From assembly GCA_008501825.1 (NCBI GenBank), contig QQUA01000017.1, positions 142,620 to 206,619 on the forward strand: a stretch of DNA of 64,000 nucleotides, read 5' to 3'. Below the pieces are notes generated by a model that was not told the DNA's origin, did no database searches, and saw only the letters and a list, made by a program, of their open reading frames with translations. Positions 45,694 through 53,793 of this stretch are shown one piece after another. This DNA comes from Planctomycetota bacterium. GTDB lineage: Bacteria > Planctomycetota > UBA1135. The position numbers were made by a program, and so were the translations under genes. The first letter of the stretch is position 1, and the number at the start of each line of letters is the position of its first letter.

Positions 45694-46335
45694 TTAGCCG
45701 GTCAAGGCGGCGAATTGCGGCAAATAAGCCAGCACTCGATGGACCAGGGCTCGGCATTGTTCTCGGCCATCGCCGAGATCGAACCGCTTTTGCATCCACA
45801 TCCAAACTGGACTTTGCTCGGCTTCCTCGTCGTTGTAGCAGGCAAAGGAAAGGAAGCAGGCCACCGAAATGTCGGCGGTGGTCATGGAGTCCCCTACCAA
45901 CCAATCCCTGCCTTCCAAAGCGGACTCCAGCTTCTCGGTCGCCTCGTGGATGCCCTGATTGATTTCGGCAATGACTTCAGGGTCGTCCTGCTTCTTGAAA
46001 AACATTCCAAAAGCCTTGCCGAGCCAGGGGCCGATGGCGAACTTGTGGAAGCTTTCCCACTTCTCGATTTCCTTGTGGGATTCCCGATCAGAGGCATAGA
46101 GCCGCGGCCCCGGGTAGTTGGCGTCCAAAAAACGAAGCATGGCCATGGAATCGAACAGTTTGATTCCATCCTGCTCCATGGCCGGAGTCAGGCACTGACC
46201 GGTGGAATTCACCAATTCCGATCGATCGAAGGGATCGATCAATTTGGGGACGAAGTCGATCTCCTTGTAAGCCAGGGCAATGAGGACTTTGGTGTTGTTG
46301 GGAGACGGCGGCAGAAGGTGAACGGTAAGCGTCAT
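45694..46335 (-). CDS. Glutathione S-transferase-like protein
   Basis: 213 aa from ATG 46335 (an in-frame ATG at 46377 would add 14 residues). The N-terminal thioredoxin-fold half has LLPPSPNNTKVLIALAYKEIDFVPKLIDPFDRSE and PAMEQDGIKLFDSMAMLRFLDANY, the usual G-site with cis-Pro and ES-type motif. The C-terminal helical half includes WLVGDSMTTADISVACFLSF, the N-capping box/hydrophobic staple of GSTs. Divergent from an HxlR regulator, which may control it through the AT-rich region between them. Confidence 0.88.
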   Translation of the reverse strand: MTLTVHLLPPSPNNTKVLIALAYKEIDFVPKLIDPFDRSELVNSTGQCLTPAMEQDGIKLFDSMAMLRFLDANYPGPRLYASDRESHKEIEKWESFHKFAIGPWLGKAFGMFFKKQDDPEVIAEINQGIHEATEKLESALEGRDWLVGDSMTTADISVACFLSFACYNDEEAEQSPVWMWMQKRFDLGDGREQCRALVHRVLAYLPQFAALTG

Positions 46336-46382
46336 GGTGAGCAGGACGAGTCGAGGGGTGGTCAGGCCAGCCGACAAATACT

Positions 46383-46436
46383 ATCAAAATTTAAATCTGG
46401 AATTTTTAATTTTAAATTCAACTTGAGGTAAATTAA
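46383..46436. promoter_or_regulatory. AT-rich operator-like region between GST and HxlR genes
   Basis: Two related palindromic elements, AATTTAAAT (46388-46396) and AATTTTAAATT (46108+300, i.e. 46408-46418), stand about 20 bases apart centre to centre, two helical turns. The rest of this 157-base gap is otherwise plain. It is a reasonable site for the HxlR dimer or for divergent promoters. Confidence 0.45.
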
Positions 46437-46492
46437 AGTCAGCATCCGGTTTTGGTTGCTAAACTTCCTCGTCCTTCCCCGGATTCCCGGCT

Positions 46493-47173
46493 GTGGCTTC
46501 CCGCTCCTACCGTCAACTCTGCAGTGTGGCCAGGGCTCTCGACCTGGTCGGGGAGCGCTGGACGCTCTTGATCGTTCGAGACTTGCTGCCTGGCCCTTTG
46601 GGCTACAAGGCCCTCTTGGACGGCTTGCCCGGCCTGACCACCAACCTCCTGGCCAAGCGGCTGAGGGAACTTAGAGACCGGGGCCTTTTGGAGAAGTTGA
46701 AGGCGTCGGACGGAGAGTCGCCCAAAGGTGCCTATCGACTCACCGCTGCCGGAAGGGCCTTGGCTCCGGTGCTATCCGCCTTGTCCACCTGGGGCCTGCA
46801 ATATGGAGCCGCGGCTTGTCCGGAAGCCAGTCTCAACTTTCGCTGGATCCGCCTGCTCCTCGCCCGCCGCTACCGCCAAACCGGAGGCCGATGGATCGTG
46901 CAGTTGAACTGCAAGGACCAGCACCTGCAACTTCGACTTGGAGGAGCCGAGTTCGACGTCACGGAAGGAAATCCGTTGCGTCCCGATTTGATCTTGGAGG
47001 CGGACGGCCAAACTTGGTTCGCCTTTCTGGCCGGCGAGAGAGACTTACCGGACTTGTTGGAACAAAAACTTCTCCGCGTGGCCCCCGGCGTTTCCGGCGA
47101 GGACCAGGCGGAGATCTGGCGAGACTTTCTTTCCAGTTTTTCCTTAGAAGCTTCGGCTGCGGTCGATTCTTAG
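46493..47173 (+). CDS. HxlR-family regulator with C-terminal SCP2-like domain
   Basis: 226 aa from a GTG start. The winged-helix HxlR part (1 to about 100) has CSVARALDLVGERWTLLIVRDLLPGPLGYKALLDGLPGLTTNLLAKRLRELRDRGLL, typical of the family. The second half (about 125-220, LQLRLGGAEFDVTEGNPLRPDLILEADGQTWFAFLAGE) has the pattern of an SCP2/sterol-carrier-like lipid-binding pocket, which could serve as ligand sensor. HxlR proteins often respond to electrophiles. The divergent GST gene fits such a response, but this is inference. Confidence 0.88.
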   Translation: MASRSYRQLCSVARALDLVGERWTLLIVRDLLPGPLGYKALLDGLPGLTTNLLAKRLRELRDRGLLEKLKASDGESPKGAYRLTAAGRALAPVLSALSTWGLQYGAAACPEASLNFRWIRLLLARRYRQTGGRWIVQLNCKDQHLQLRLGGAEFDVTEGNPLRPDLILEADGQTWFAFLAGERDLPDLLEQKLLRVAPGVSGEDQAEIWRDFLSSFSLEASAAVDS

Positions 47174-47201
47174 GAAGGCCGACTCGAGCTTTCCACTGCC
47201 A

Positions 47202-48635
47202 TCACTGCACCGGAAAAGAAAAATACCCCTGGGGCGCCAAAGGCGGCCGGTGCTCCTGGCGTTGATCGGCCGTGGTGGCTTGCAGGTAGTACTCCACTCC
47301 GGTGCCAGCCGGCTGACCCGGCAGGAAAGCCACGTATTCATCCGGGTGTTGCCCCGGCTGGAAATCAGCTTGATGCCATTGTGAATCCCCGGCTTTACGC
47401 CAGAAGACCTTGGTTTCCGCATCAAGCAAACCCGCTCCGCCGTAATCCTTGATCAGGGCTTGAATTTTGATTTGAGAACTTCCGGCGGCCGCCGATCGAA
47501 CCCGCGGATGCTTGATCAAAACCATTTCCGGGTCGAAAACTTGGTGAGTCCGGCAGTGCAAGGCATCAAACGACGCCCAAGACTTGATCAAAGGAATTCC
47601 CTGAACGTAATGAAAGCCTAGAACCTCGTACCCCGGCATGGCTTGGCGATACACGTCCAGTGCGTTTGCATCGGCCATGGGAAGATCGAACATCGGAACC
47701 AGGACTTTGCCGTTCAAGATCAAGGAATTGGCATAGTTCGCGGTTTCTCCACGAACTCCACCTCGAAACACCGGGGTATCTACCCGATGAATGACGTACG
47801 GCCGGCCGTAGGCGGTCTTCGCCGCAGCCGCGGCCAAGGCCACGGCTTCGTGAAACAGAAAGGAGGGGTGGGTCGCAGGCACTCGGGTTATGAGGAGAGT
47901 CTCTTCATCAAGCACCTTCAGGACGCAGTCCACATGCTGAATGCCGAACACTTCAAAGTTGGGAACGACGATCAAGTCGCCCACTCCCAAATAGCGTTTC
48001 ATCAGTGCCCGGAAACGGGTTTCGGCTATCCCCCAATGTTCGTTTTCATCGACCAGCACTTGAGTGCAAAACGCCTTGCCAAGGCCGTCGAAATCAATGT
48101 TTCCACCGACCAAGTGCGCAGGAAACTCAACGTGCTCAACGCCCAGATGAGCTGCGACCGCCGCCGGGGTCACATCATCATTTAGGAAGGCTCCCGGGCC
48201 TGGAGCAAAAACTCGACCTCCATTCCCGGCCTGATAAGCGTAGTCCCAAAAAATCGGATCGACGTATCCATGCCGGCTTGAGCCCAGGAAAGCCTGGGGT
48301 GCGCCAAAGTCACGGGTGTAAATGTCCGCGGTCGGAGCCATGATGAACTTCACGTTCCTCATGTTGACCCCGACGGCCATCAGCCCGAAAAAGGCTTTGG
48401 CTTTGTTTTTGGTGTGATCCACCAAAACGTAGAGAAGGTCGTCTTCCGCAAGTTCGACCGCCAAAGTTTCCAGAGGAAGGTTGGTCGGATAGGTAATCAA
48501 GGTTCCCAAGGCCGGCTCAAACTCGGCGCAAGCTCTCAACTTTGGCAACGGGATGCTATCTTGACCGGCAAGATTCGGGAGAAGCGAGCCCAACAAGATC
48601 AGGCTGCAACCAAGTTTTTCAGCGAGTTTCATCAC
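47202..48635 (-). CDS. Secreted peptidyl-arginine/agmatine deiminase-family enzyme
   Basis: 477 aa with a signal peptide (LGCSLILLGSLLPNLAGQ). The PAD_porph/agmatine-deiminase guanidine-modifying fold is indicated by YTRDFGAP (Asp), GGNIDFDGLG, the HVDCVLKVLDEE His block and SFDALHCRTHQV, which should carry the catalytic Cys. C-terminal residues from about 390 form a beta-rich extra domain (IQALIKDYGGAG). Members convert arginine residues or agmatine to citrulline or carbamoylputrescine. The export signal argues for an extracellular or periplasmic substrate, unlike cytosolic AguA. Confidence 0.85.
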   Translation of the reverse strand: MMKLAEKLGCSLILLGSLLPNLAGQDSIPLPKLRACAEFEPALGTLITYPTNLPLETLAVELAEDDLLYVLVDHTKNKAKAFFGLMAVGVNMRNVKFIMAPTADIYTRDFGAPQAFLGSSRHGYVDPIFWDYAYQAGNGGRVFAPGPGAFLNDDVTPAAVAAHLGVEHVEFPAHLVGGNIDFDGLGKAFCTQVLVDENEHWGIAETRFRALMKRYLGVGDLIVVPNFEVFGIQHVDCVLKVLDEETLLITRVPATHPSFLFHEAVALAAAAAKTAYGRPYVIHRVDTPVFRGGVRGETANYANSLILNGKVLVPMFDLPMADANALDVYRQAMPGYEVLGFHYVQGIPLIKSWASFDALHCRTHQVFDPEMVLIKHPRVRSAAAGSSQIKIQALIKDYGGAGLLDAETKVFWRKAGDSQWHQADFQPGQHPDEYVAFLPGQPAGTGVEYYLQATTADQRQEHRPPLAPQGYFSFPVQ

Positions 48636-48769
48636 GGCGTGGGTTGTCGAGTTGGCGGAGCCGACCCTCCTCCGAAATCCGGAAAGGGTCCATAGAAAAT
48701 TTAGGCTTCATTTGTATCCAAAGCTTGTCCAATTCATCCATTTCACCGAATCGCGATATGTTGGTGTCC

Positions 48770-49477
48770 ATGGAAAGTCCCCCAAACCGCTTACTCCTGG
48801 TTGAAGACGACGACTCCATATGCCGCCAGTTGACTCTGGCCATGATGGATTCCGATTTCACCCTCGACGTGGCCGGGAATTTATGGGAAGCCCGCACCAA
48901 AGTAGCGAACGGCTATCACTTGATCTTGTTGGATTTAGGTCTTCCCGATGGGGACGGCTTGCATTTGTGTCGAGACCTTCGAGAGATGGGCGACCCCACT
49001 CCGGTCATCGTTCTGACGGCTCGCCATGAGCCGGAACAACGCGTTCGGGGTTTGGAAGCAGGAGCCGACGATTATCTCAGCAAACCTTTCCACGTCCCGG
49101 AATTGATCGCCCGCATTCGGGCGGTTCTTCGCCGGACCCAGCCCGACTCCGACAGCCGCCGCCTTCATTTGGGAGATCTGTGGCTAGATCCTTCAAAGAG
49201 AAAGGCCGGCAAAGGCGAAAAACTGCTGGACCTCAAACCGCGAGAATATGAATTACTGCATTTCTTCCTGCGTCATCCGGGACGAACCTGGACACGCGCC
49301 CAATTATTAACTTGGGTTTGGGGCATAGATTTCTACGGAGAAACCCGAACCGTGGACCTTCACGTCGGCCGCTTGCGGGCTTTCATTGAAAATGATCCAA
49401 AGAGGCCCAAATTATTGCAAACCGTGTGGGGCGTAGGCTATCGCTTCGCCGAGGAGGATTCCCATGATGCCCGCTAA
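48770..49477 (+). CDS. OmpR/PhoB-family response regulator
   Basis: 235 aa from ATG 48770 (48758 would add 4 residues). Receiver: DDD at 13-15, phosphoacceptor Asp55 (LILLDLGLPDGDGL), Thr in VIVLTARH and Lys in YLSKPFHVPELIARIRAVLRR. Winged-helix output at about 140-230 (LDLKPREYELLHFFLRHPGRTWTRAQLL ... TVDLHVGRLRAFIE). It overlaps the sensor kinase gene by 14 bases, so the two form an operon. Confidence 0.95.
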   Translation: MESPPNRLLLVEDDDSICRQLTLAMMDSDFTLDVAGNLWEARTKVANGYHLILLDLGLPDGDGLHLCRDLREMGDPTPVIVLTARHEPEQRVRGLEAGADDYLSKPFHVPELIARIRAVLRRTQPDSDSRRLHLGDLWLDPSKRKAGKGEKLLDLKPREYELLHFFLRHPGRTWTRAQLLTWVWGIDFYGETRTVDLHVGRLRAFIENDPKRPKLLQTVWGVGYRFAEEDSHDAR

Positions 49478-50606
49478 GGAAAGCTTCATTCCCAAGCCTT
49501 GGAATCGCCTGAACTTCCGAATCGGAAGTTTTTTAGCTCTCAGCATCGTCGTGGCCGACGTGATTTCGACTCCCCTTTACTTATGGGTCGACTCCATGTT
49601 TCACCCCGAGGATCACGCCAAGTGGAAATCCAGTTGGTCCGCTCCCGAAGTTCTCACCTACTTCGGCCTGACGGTGGCTTATGCCCTGATCCTCGGAACT
49701 TTGCTTGGAAAAGTGGCGGCAAGGCTGTTTTCCAGGAGAATTCGGAAAATCGCTGATCATGCCAGTGGCAATCTTGGTCTTGCCGTGCCGGAACCCTTTC
49801 CGGAAACCGGTAAAGATGAAGTCACTCAACTCGCCCAGGCTTTGAATGCCATGCGACGCCGGATTTCGGAATTGGTGGCGGACTTGAAAGATCGCGACTC
49901 GAAACGAAAGGAATGGATCGCCCAAGTTTCTCACGACCTTCGCACGCCATTGACCGCCTTGATTACCAGTCTCGATCACGGCCAGCGCCTGCTGGATCGA
50001 CAGCCCATCGCCTTGGAAGACCTGAGCCAAACTTACACTGTCGCTCGCTTGGATGCAGAACGGGTCGCCAGCATGGCGGAAGATCTTTTGGAAATCGCCC
50101 GCTTGGAAATCGACCAGATCATCCAAAAGGAAGAGGTCCTGCCCGGCGAAATCATGGAGCACGCGGTCCAGGGTTTGGCGCCTTTGGCTCGAGAGGCGGG
50201 GGTAACTCTGGAAATTGAACTTCAGGACGACTTACCGCCGCTGGAAGCGGATGGGCGTCTGCTTCTGCGAGCTTTGGAAAACTTGTTGATGAACTCGGTT
50301 CAACATGCTTCGACCAAGATCACCGTAATCGCTCACGCCGACCAGGATCAGCTTCTTCTTGAGGTATTGGACGACGGCCCAGGCTTTCCCAAGGAAGACG
50401 GTTTCATTTCCTTTCAGGCCCTGAAAAACCATCGAAGTCGGCCAGACTCAGCCGGTTTGGGCCTTCTCGTCGCGCAACGGGTGGCCCAGGTTCACGGCGG
50501 ATGCTTAAAAGCACGAAACCGGAAGCCCTCTGGGGCGGCAGTCGGATTATCTTTGCCGGTTTCCGCACCTGCATCTTCCGTCGTTCTTGATTCGCCACAG
50601 ACTTGA
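49464..50606 (+). CDS. Sensor histidine kinase partner of the OmpR-type regulator
   Basis: 380 aa. Two membrane segments (about 21-43 and 64-85) flank a very short periplasmic part. Then a HAMP-like linker (about 86-142), HisKA with VSHDLRTPLTAL (His157) and HATPase_c boxes LLRALENLLMNSVQHAS (N) and LDDGPGFPKEDG, plus SAGLGLLVAQRV (G2). Short sensor loop suggests sensing inside the membrane or through a partner. The ATG at 49464 lies inside the regulator gene. Confidence 0.93.
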   Translation: MMPAKESFIPKPWNRLNFRIGSFLALSIVVADVISTPLYLWVDSMFHPEDHAKWKSSWSAPEVLTYFGLTVAYALILGTLLGKVAARLFSRRIRKIADHASGNLGLAVPEPFPETGKDEVTQLAQALNAMRRRISELVADLKDRDSKRKEWIAQVSHDLRTPLTALITSLDHGQRLLDRQPIALEDLSQTYTVARLDAERVASMAEDLLEIARLEIDQIIQKEEVLPGEIMEHAVQGLAPLAREAGVTLEIELQDDLPPLEADGRLLLRALENLLMNSVQHASTKITVIAHADQDQLLLEVLDDGPGFPKEDGFISFQALKNHRSRPDSAGLGLLVAQRVAQVHGGCLKARNRKPSGAAVGLSLPVSAPASSVVLDSPQT

Positions 50607-50614
50607 AATACAGT

Positions 50615-52039
50615 TTAAAGATACGGCGAGAACAATTTGGCAAAACTATCGCGCAATCGAGTTTGAATCGGCCGCCCGTCCAGAATTGCCAGCGTCATTT
50701 CTTGAGAAGCATCCCGAACGCTGTCAAAGTGCAGCAGTAGCTGTTCGACGAAAGCCGGGCTATAGACTTCCAAGTTGAATTCGAAATTCAACCGCAAGCT
50801 GCGCGGATCCAAATTGGCCGATCCAATTTGGGCGTAGTGCTCATCCACCAAAAACAGCTTGGTATGGACAAAAGGGCCGGGCTGATAGAAAACCCGAACA
50901 CCGGTTTCCACCAGTTCCCACAGCATCGCTTGGGTGGCCCAGGCCACCGGAGGAATATTATTGGTTTCCGGCAGGATCAACTCCACCCGGACTCCTCGCA
51001 GAGCCGCCGATCTCATGCTGCCGACCAGTTCCCGATTGGGAACGAAATAGGGAGTCATGATGGCAATCCGGTGGTGAGCGGTGGAAATAGCGGCTCCCAA
51101 GATCCAGTTCAGTTTTTCGAAATCTTCATTGGGGCCGGCGCTGACCGCCCGGCAAAGGAAATCACCTGAACTGGCTTTAGGTTGCGGAAGTTCGCGCCCG
51201 CTCTTTTCGTCGGAGGCAAAAGTCCAGTCCTCCCAAAAAGCTTCCGCCATTTGCGCGACCACCGGCCCCTGCACCCGAAAGTGAAGATCCCGAATTCCTC
51301 GTGGCTCGGCAGGATCGTGAACCAGATAGCGCTCGCCGATGTTCAACCCGCCGGTAAATCCCAACTCTCCGTCCACGACCAATAGCTTCCGGTGATTACG
51401 AAGATTCAAGTGCAGATTCGGATGAAACCACGAAGACGGCAGAAACCGGGCGAAGGACACGCTGCCGTCCAGGAATTCCCGGCCGATGCGAGGCCGGGAA
51501 TAAAACTCTCCCAGCCAATCCACCAAGACCAAGACTTCAACCCCTCGATTTCGAGCCGCCCGGAAAGCTTCCACGAATTGCTTTCCCAAACCGTCATTTT
51601 GAAAAATATAGGTGGACAGGTGAACCGAAGTTTGCGCCTGACCAATGGCTTCCAACATGGCTGGATAGGCTTGGTCACCATTGACCAAAGGCTCCACCCG
51701 GTTACCCCTCAGCAAGGGCCTTCGGGTTACGGCGTCGGAAATTCGAATCAGGGGACGGTATTCCTTGGGCAGATGATCGCTCTGGGCCAAAAACCGTTCC
51801 GGGCCGTTGGAATTCCCTGCAGTGCCCTCGCCGATCGGCCATTGCCGGCGCAAGCGTTGAGCCCGAATGCGAATTCGATTCACCCCAAACGCCCAATACA
51901 GCAGGGTGCCGGCGATGGGCAGAGCCAGGCAGGTCACCAGCCAGCCGAAGGCGCTTCGCGGATCGCGCTTGTAGAGCATGGCGTGGCCGGCGGAAAAGAC
52001 GGCAAAAACCAGCACCAGGGTGAGGAGCGCGGCCCACAT
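50615..52039 (-). CDS. cls: Cardiolipin synthase (PLD superfamily)
   Basis: 474 aa from ATG 52039; the longer frame upstream would run through the divergent MltA gene and contains no membrane-type sequence. Two N-terminal membrane helices (WAALLTLVLVFAVF, LVTCLALPIAGTLLYWAF), then two PLD motifs: HRKLLVVDGELGFTGG and HTKLFLVDEHYAQIGSANLD (HxKxxxxD). The spacing and RGVEVLVLVDWLGEF/RGVRVELILPETNN match bacterial cardiolipin synthases (ClsA type). It joins two phosphatidylglycerols in the inner membrane. Confidence 0.93.
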   Translation of the reverse strand: MWAALLTLVLVFAVFSAGHAMLYKRDPRSAFGWLVTCLALPIAGTLLYWAFGVNRIRIRAQRLRRQWPIGEGTAGNSNGPERFLAQSDHLPKEYRPLIRISDAVTRRPLLRGNRVEPLVNGDQAYPAMLEAIGQAQTSVHLSTYIFQNDGLGKQFVEAFRAARNRGVEVLVLVDWLGEFYSRPRIGREFLDGSVSFARFLPSSWFHPNLHLNLRNHRKLLVVDGELGFTGGLNIGERYLVHDPAEPRGIRDLHFRVQGPVVAQMAEAFWEDWTFASDEKSGRELPQPKASSGDFLCRAVSAGPNEDFEKLNWILGAAISTAHHRIAIMTPYFVPNRELVGSMRSAALRGVRVELILPETNNIPPVAWATQAMLWELVETGVRVFYQPGPFVHTKLFLVDEHYAQIGSANLDPRSLRLNFEFNLEVYSPAFVEQLLLHFDSVRDASQEMTLAILDGRPIQTRLRDSFAKLFSPYL

Positions 52040-52139
52040 GAGCCCTAGCAAAATAACCGTTGCCGGCCAAAAGCCGCAGCCCCTTTGAAAGAACAAGGTG
52101 GCTTGAAAGCGAAGGCCTTCCTCTACTAACCTGCCTGGG

Positions 52140-53336
52140 ATGCGCGCCCACCCGCTTCTTCCCGTCCTTCTCCTGAGCCTGGCGGCTTGCAGCAGCCCGC
52201 AGGCCCACAGCTCGGTCACCGAGGAGTTCAGCGTGGAATTGCCGCCGGGAGAGTTGGGGCTGGTCCCGCTGCCCGCCGGCGCCCCGGCGCCGGACTATTC
52301 CATCGCCTGGCGGGAGCGTCATTTGCTCATGGAGTCGATCGAAAACAGCCTGGGCTATCTGGCGGCTCCCTCCTCGCACCAATTTTTCCCCTACGGACCG
52401 ATCAGCCACCGGCGAATGCAAGCCTCGCTGGAACGCTTTTACGAGTTGCTGACCACGGCAACCTCAGCCGAAGATTTCCGCAAGCAAGTCATCGAGGAAT
52501 TTGAAGTTTGGATGGCCCGCGGCTCAGCCAACAGCGGCGAGGTTCTGTTCACCGGCTATTGCCGCCCCTTGCTCCACGGGGCTTACGAGAAGGGCGGCCC
52601 TTATCAGCATCCGCTGTACCGGCTTCCAAACGACCTGGTGAAAGGGGCCAACGGCGAAATCCTGGGACGACAGGGGCCGAGCGGCGCCATCGTGCCTTAC
52701 TACACGGCGGGGGAAATCCGAAACCAGGGCCATCTGGAAGGCCAGGAACTCTTGTGGTTGGACAGCGCCTTCGACGCCTACATCGCGGTGGTTCAGGGTT
52801 CCGCGGTGGTGGAACTTCCCGGCGGAGAGCGGGTGGAAATCGGTTACGCCGGCAACAACGGCCATCCCTATGTCTCGGTCGGCAAGATCTTGGTGGATGA
52901 AAACAAGATCCCCAAGGACCTGTTGAGTTTGACCAAGATGAAGCAGTATTTCCGGGACCATCCCGGGGAGTTGGGCCCGATTTTGGATCGCAATCCGCGC
53001 TACGTGTTTTTCCAAGAAAGCCAGGGCGGTCCCTATGGCTCCCTTGGCCAACCGGTGTTGCCAAAGCGATCGGTCGCCACCGACAAGGACGTCTTCCCTC
53101 GGGCCGGCTTGATCTTCTGTGAGGTACGGCTGCCGGAATTTTCCCCCAGCGGCGACGTCCTGCTGCAAAGGCCGGAACGGTTCTTTACCTGCGATCAAGA
53201 TCGCGGCGGCGCCATTCGTTCCGCCGGCCGTTGCGACGTGTTCTTGGGCACCGGCGACCGGGCCTTAGCCCGAGCCGGCCACGTGTTTGCCGTCGGCCGC
53301 CTCTACTACTTGTTCCTGAAGGGATTACAAAGCTGA
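52140..53336 (+). CDS. MltA-like membrane-bound lytic murein transglycosylase
   Basis: 398 aa lipoprotein: the signal ends SLAAC (Cys17). MltA domain: FTGYCRPLLHGAYEKGGPYQHPLYRLP, LEGQELLWLDSAFDAYIAVVQGSAVVELPGGERVEIGYAGNNGHPYVSVGK, and RNPRYVFFQE. The catalytic-Asp 3D domain ends with TCDQDRGGAIRSAGRCDVFLGTGDRA. Cleaves peptidoglycan with formation of 1,6-anhydro-muropeptides. Divergent from cls with about 100 bases between the starts; both act at the envelope. Confidence 0.93.
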   Translation: MRAHPLLPVLLLSLAACSSPQAHSSVTEEFSVELPPGELGLVPLPAGAPAPDYSIAWRERHLLMESIENSLGYLAAPSSHQFFPYGPISHRRMQASLERFYELLTTATSAEDFRKQVIEEFEVWMARGSANSGEVLFTGYCRPLLHGAYEKGGPYQHPLYRLPNDLVKGANGEILGRQGPSGAIVPYYTAGEIRNQGHLEGQELLWLDSAFDAYIAVVQGSAVVELPGGERVEIGYAGNNGHPYVSVGKILVDENKIPKDLLSLTKMKQYFRDHPGELGPILDRNPRYVFFQESQGGPYGSLGQPVLPKRSVATDKDVFPRAGLIFCEVRLPEFSPSGDVLLQRPERFFTCDQDRGGAIRSAGRCDVFLGTGDRALARAGHVFAVGRLYYLFLKGLQS

Positions 53337-53372
53337 GCTGGAAACCGGCGCACTCCTGGCCGAAACGAAAGC

Positions 53373-53783
53373 ATGGTGGATTCCGTCCCCGAACAGGACG
53401 ACCAAGAAATCCAGGATTTGCGAGCTCTGGCCGAAGGATTGGGCATTCCCAAAACCCAAAGGCACATCTTCCTTTGCTGCGATCAGCCGAAAGCGAAATG
53501 CTCTTCCCGAGAAGCATCACTTGAAGCCTGGAATTACCTGAAAAGCCGCCTAAAGGAGCTTGGCTTGGAAGGTCGGGGAGGTTTGAGACGCAGCAAATCC
53601 CACTGCTTGCAAATCTGCAGCGGAGGTCCGATCGCGGTGGTCTATCCAGAAGGAAGCTGGTATCGCCGCTGCACTCCGGCCAATTTGGAGCGCATCTTGC
53701 AGCAACACCTGATCGGTGGCCGGCCAGTGGAAGACTTATTGATCCTGCAACACCCCCTGGGCGGAGCCAAGCCGCAGCGCTAA
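53373..53783 (+). CDS. Thioredoxin-fold 2Fe-2S ferredoxin
   Basis: 136 aa. [15 protein letters not shown] and [25 protein letters not shown] supply the four ligands of a [2Fe-2S] cluster (candidates Cys36 or 35, Cys43, Cys78 and Cys82), in the thioredoxin-like (2Fe-2S)-ferredoxin arrangement also seen in NuoE and Shethna-type proteins. It is cytoplasmic. The gene starts 36 bases after MltA and ends 10 bases before the large glycosidase-like gene. Partner unknown. Confidence 0.9.
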   Translation: MVDSVPEQDDQEIQDLRALAEGLGIPKTQRHIFLCCDQPKAKCSSREASLEAWNYLKSRLKELGLEGRGGLRRSKSHCLQICSGGPIAVVYPEGSWYRRCTPANLERILQQHLIGGRPVEDLLILQHPLGGAKPQR

Positions 53784-53793
53784 GTCATGGGGC

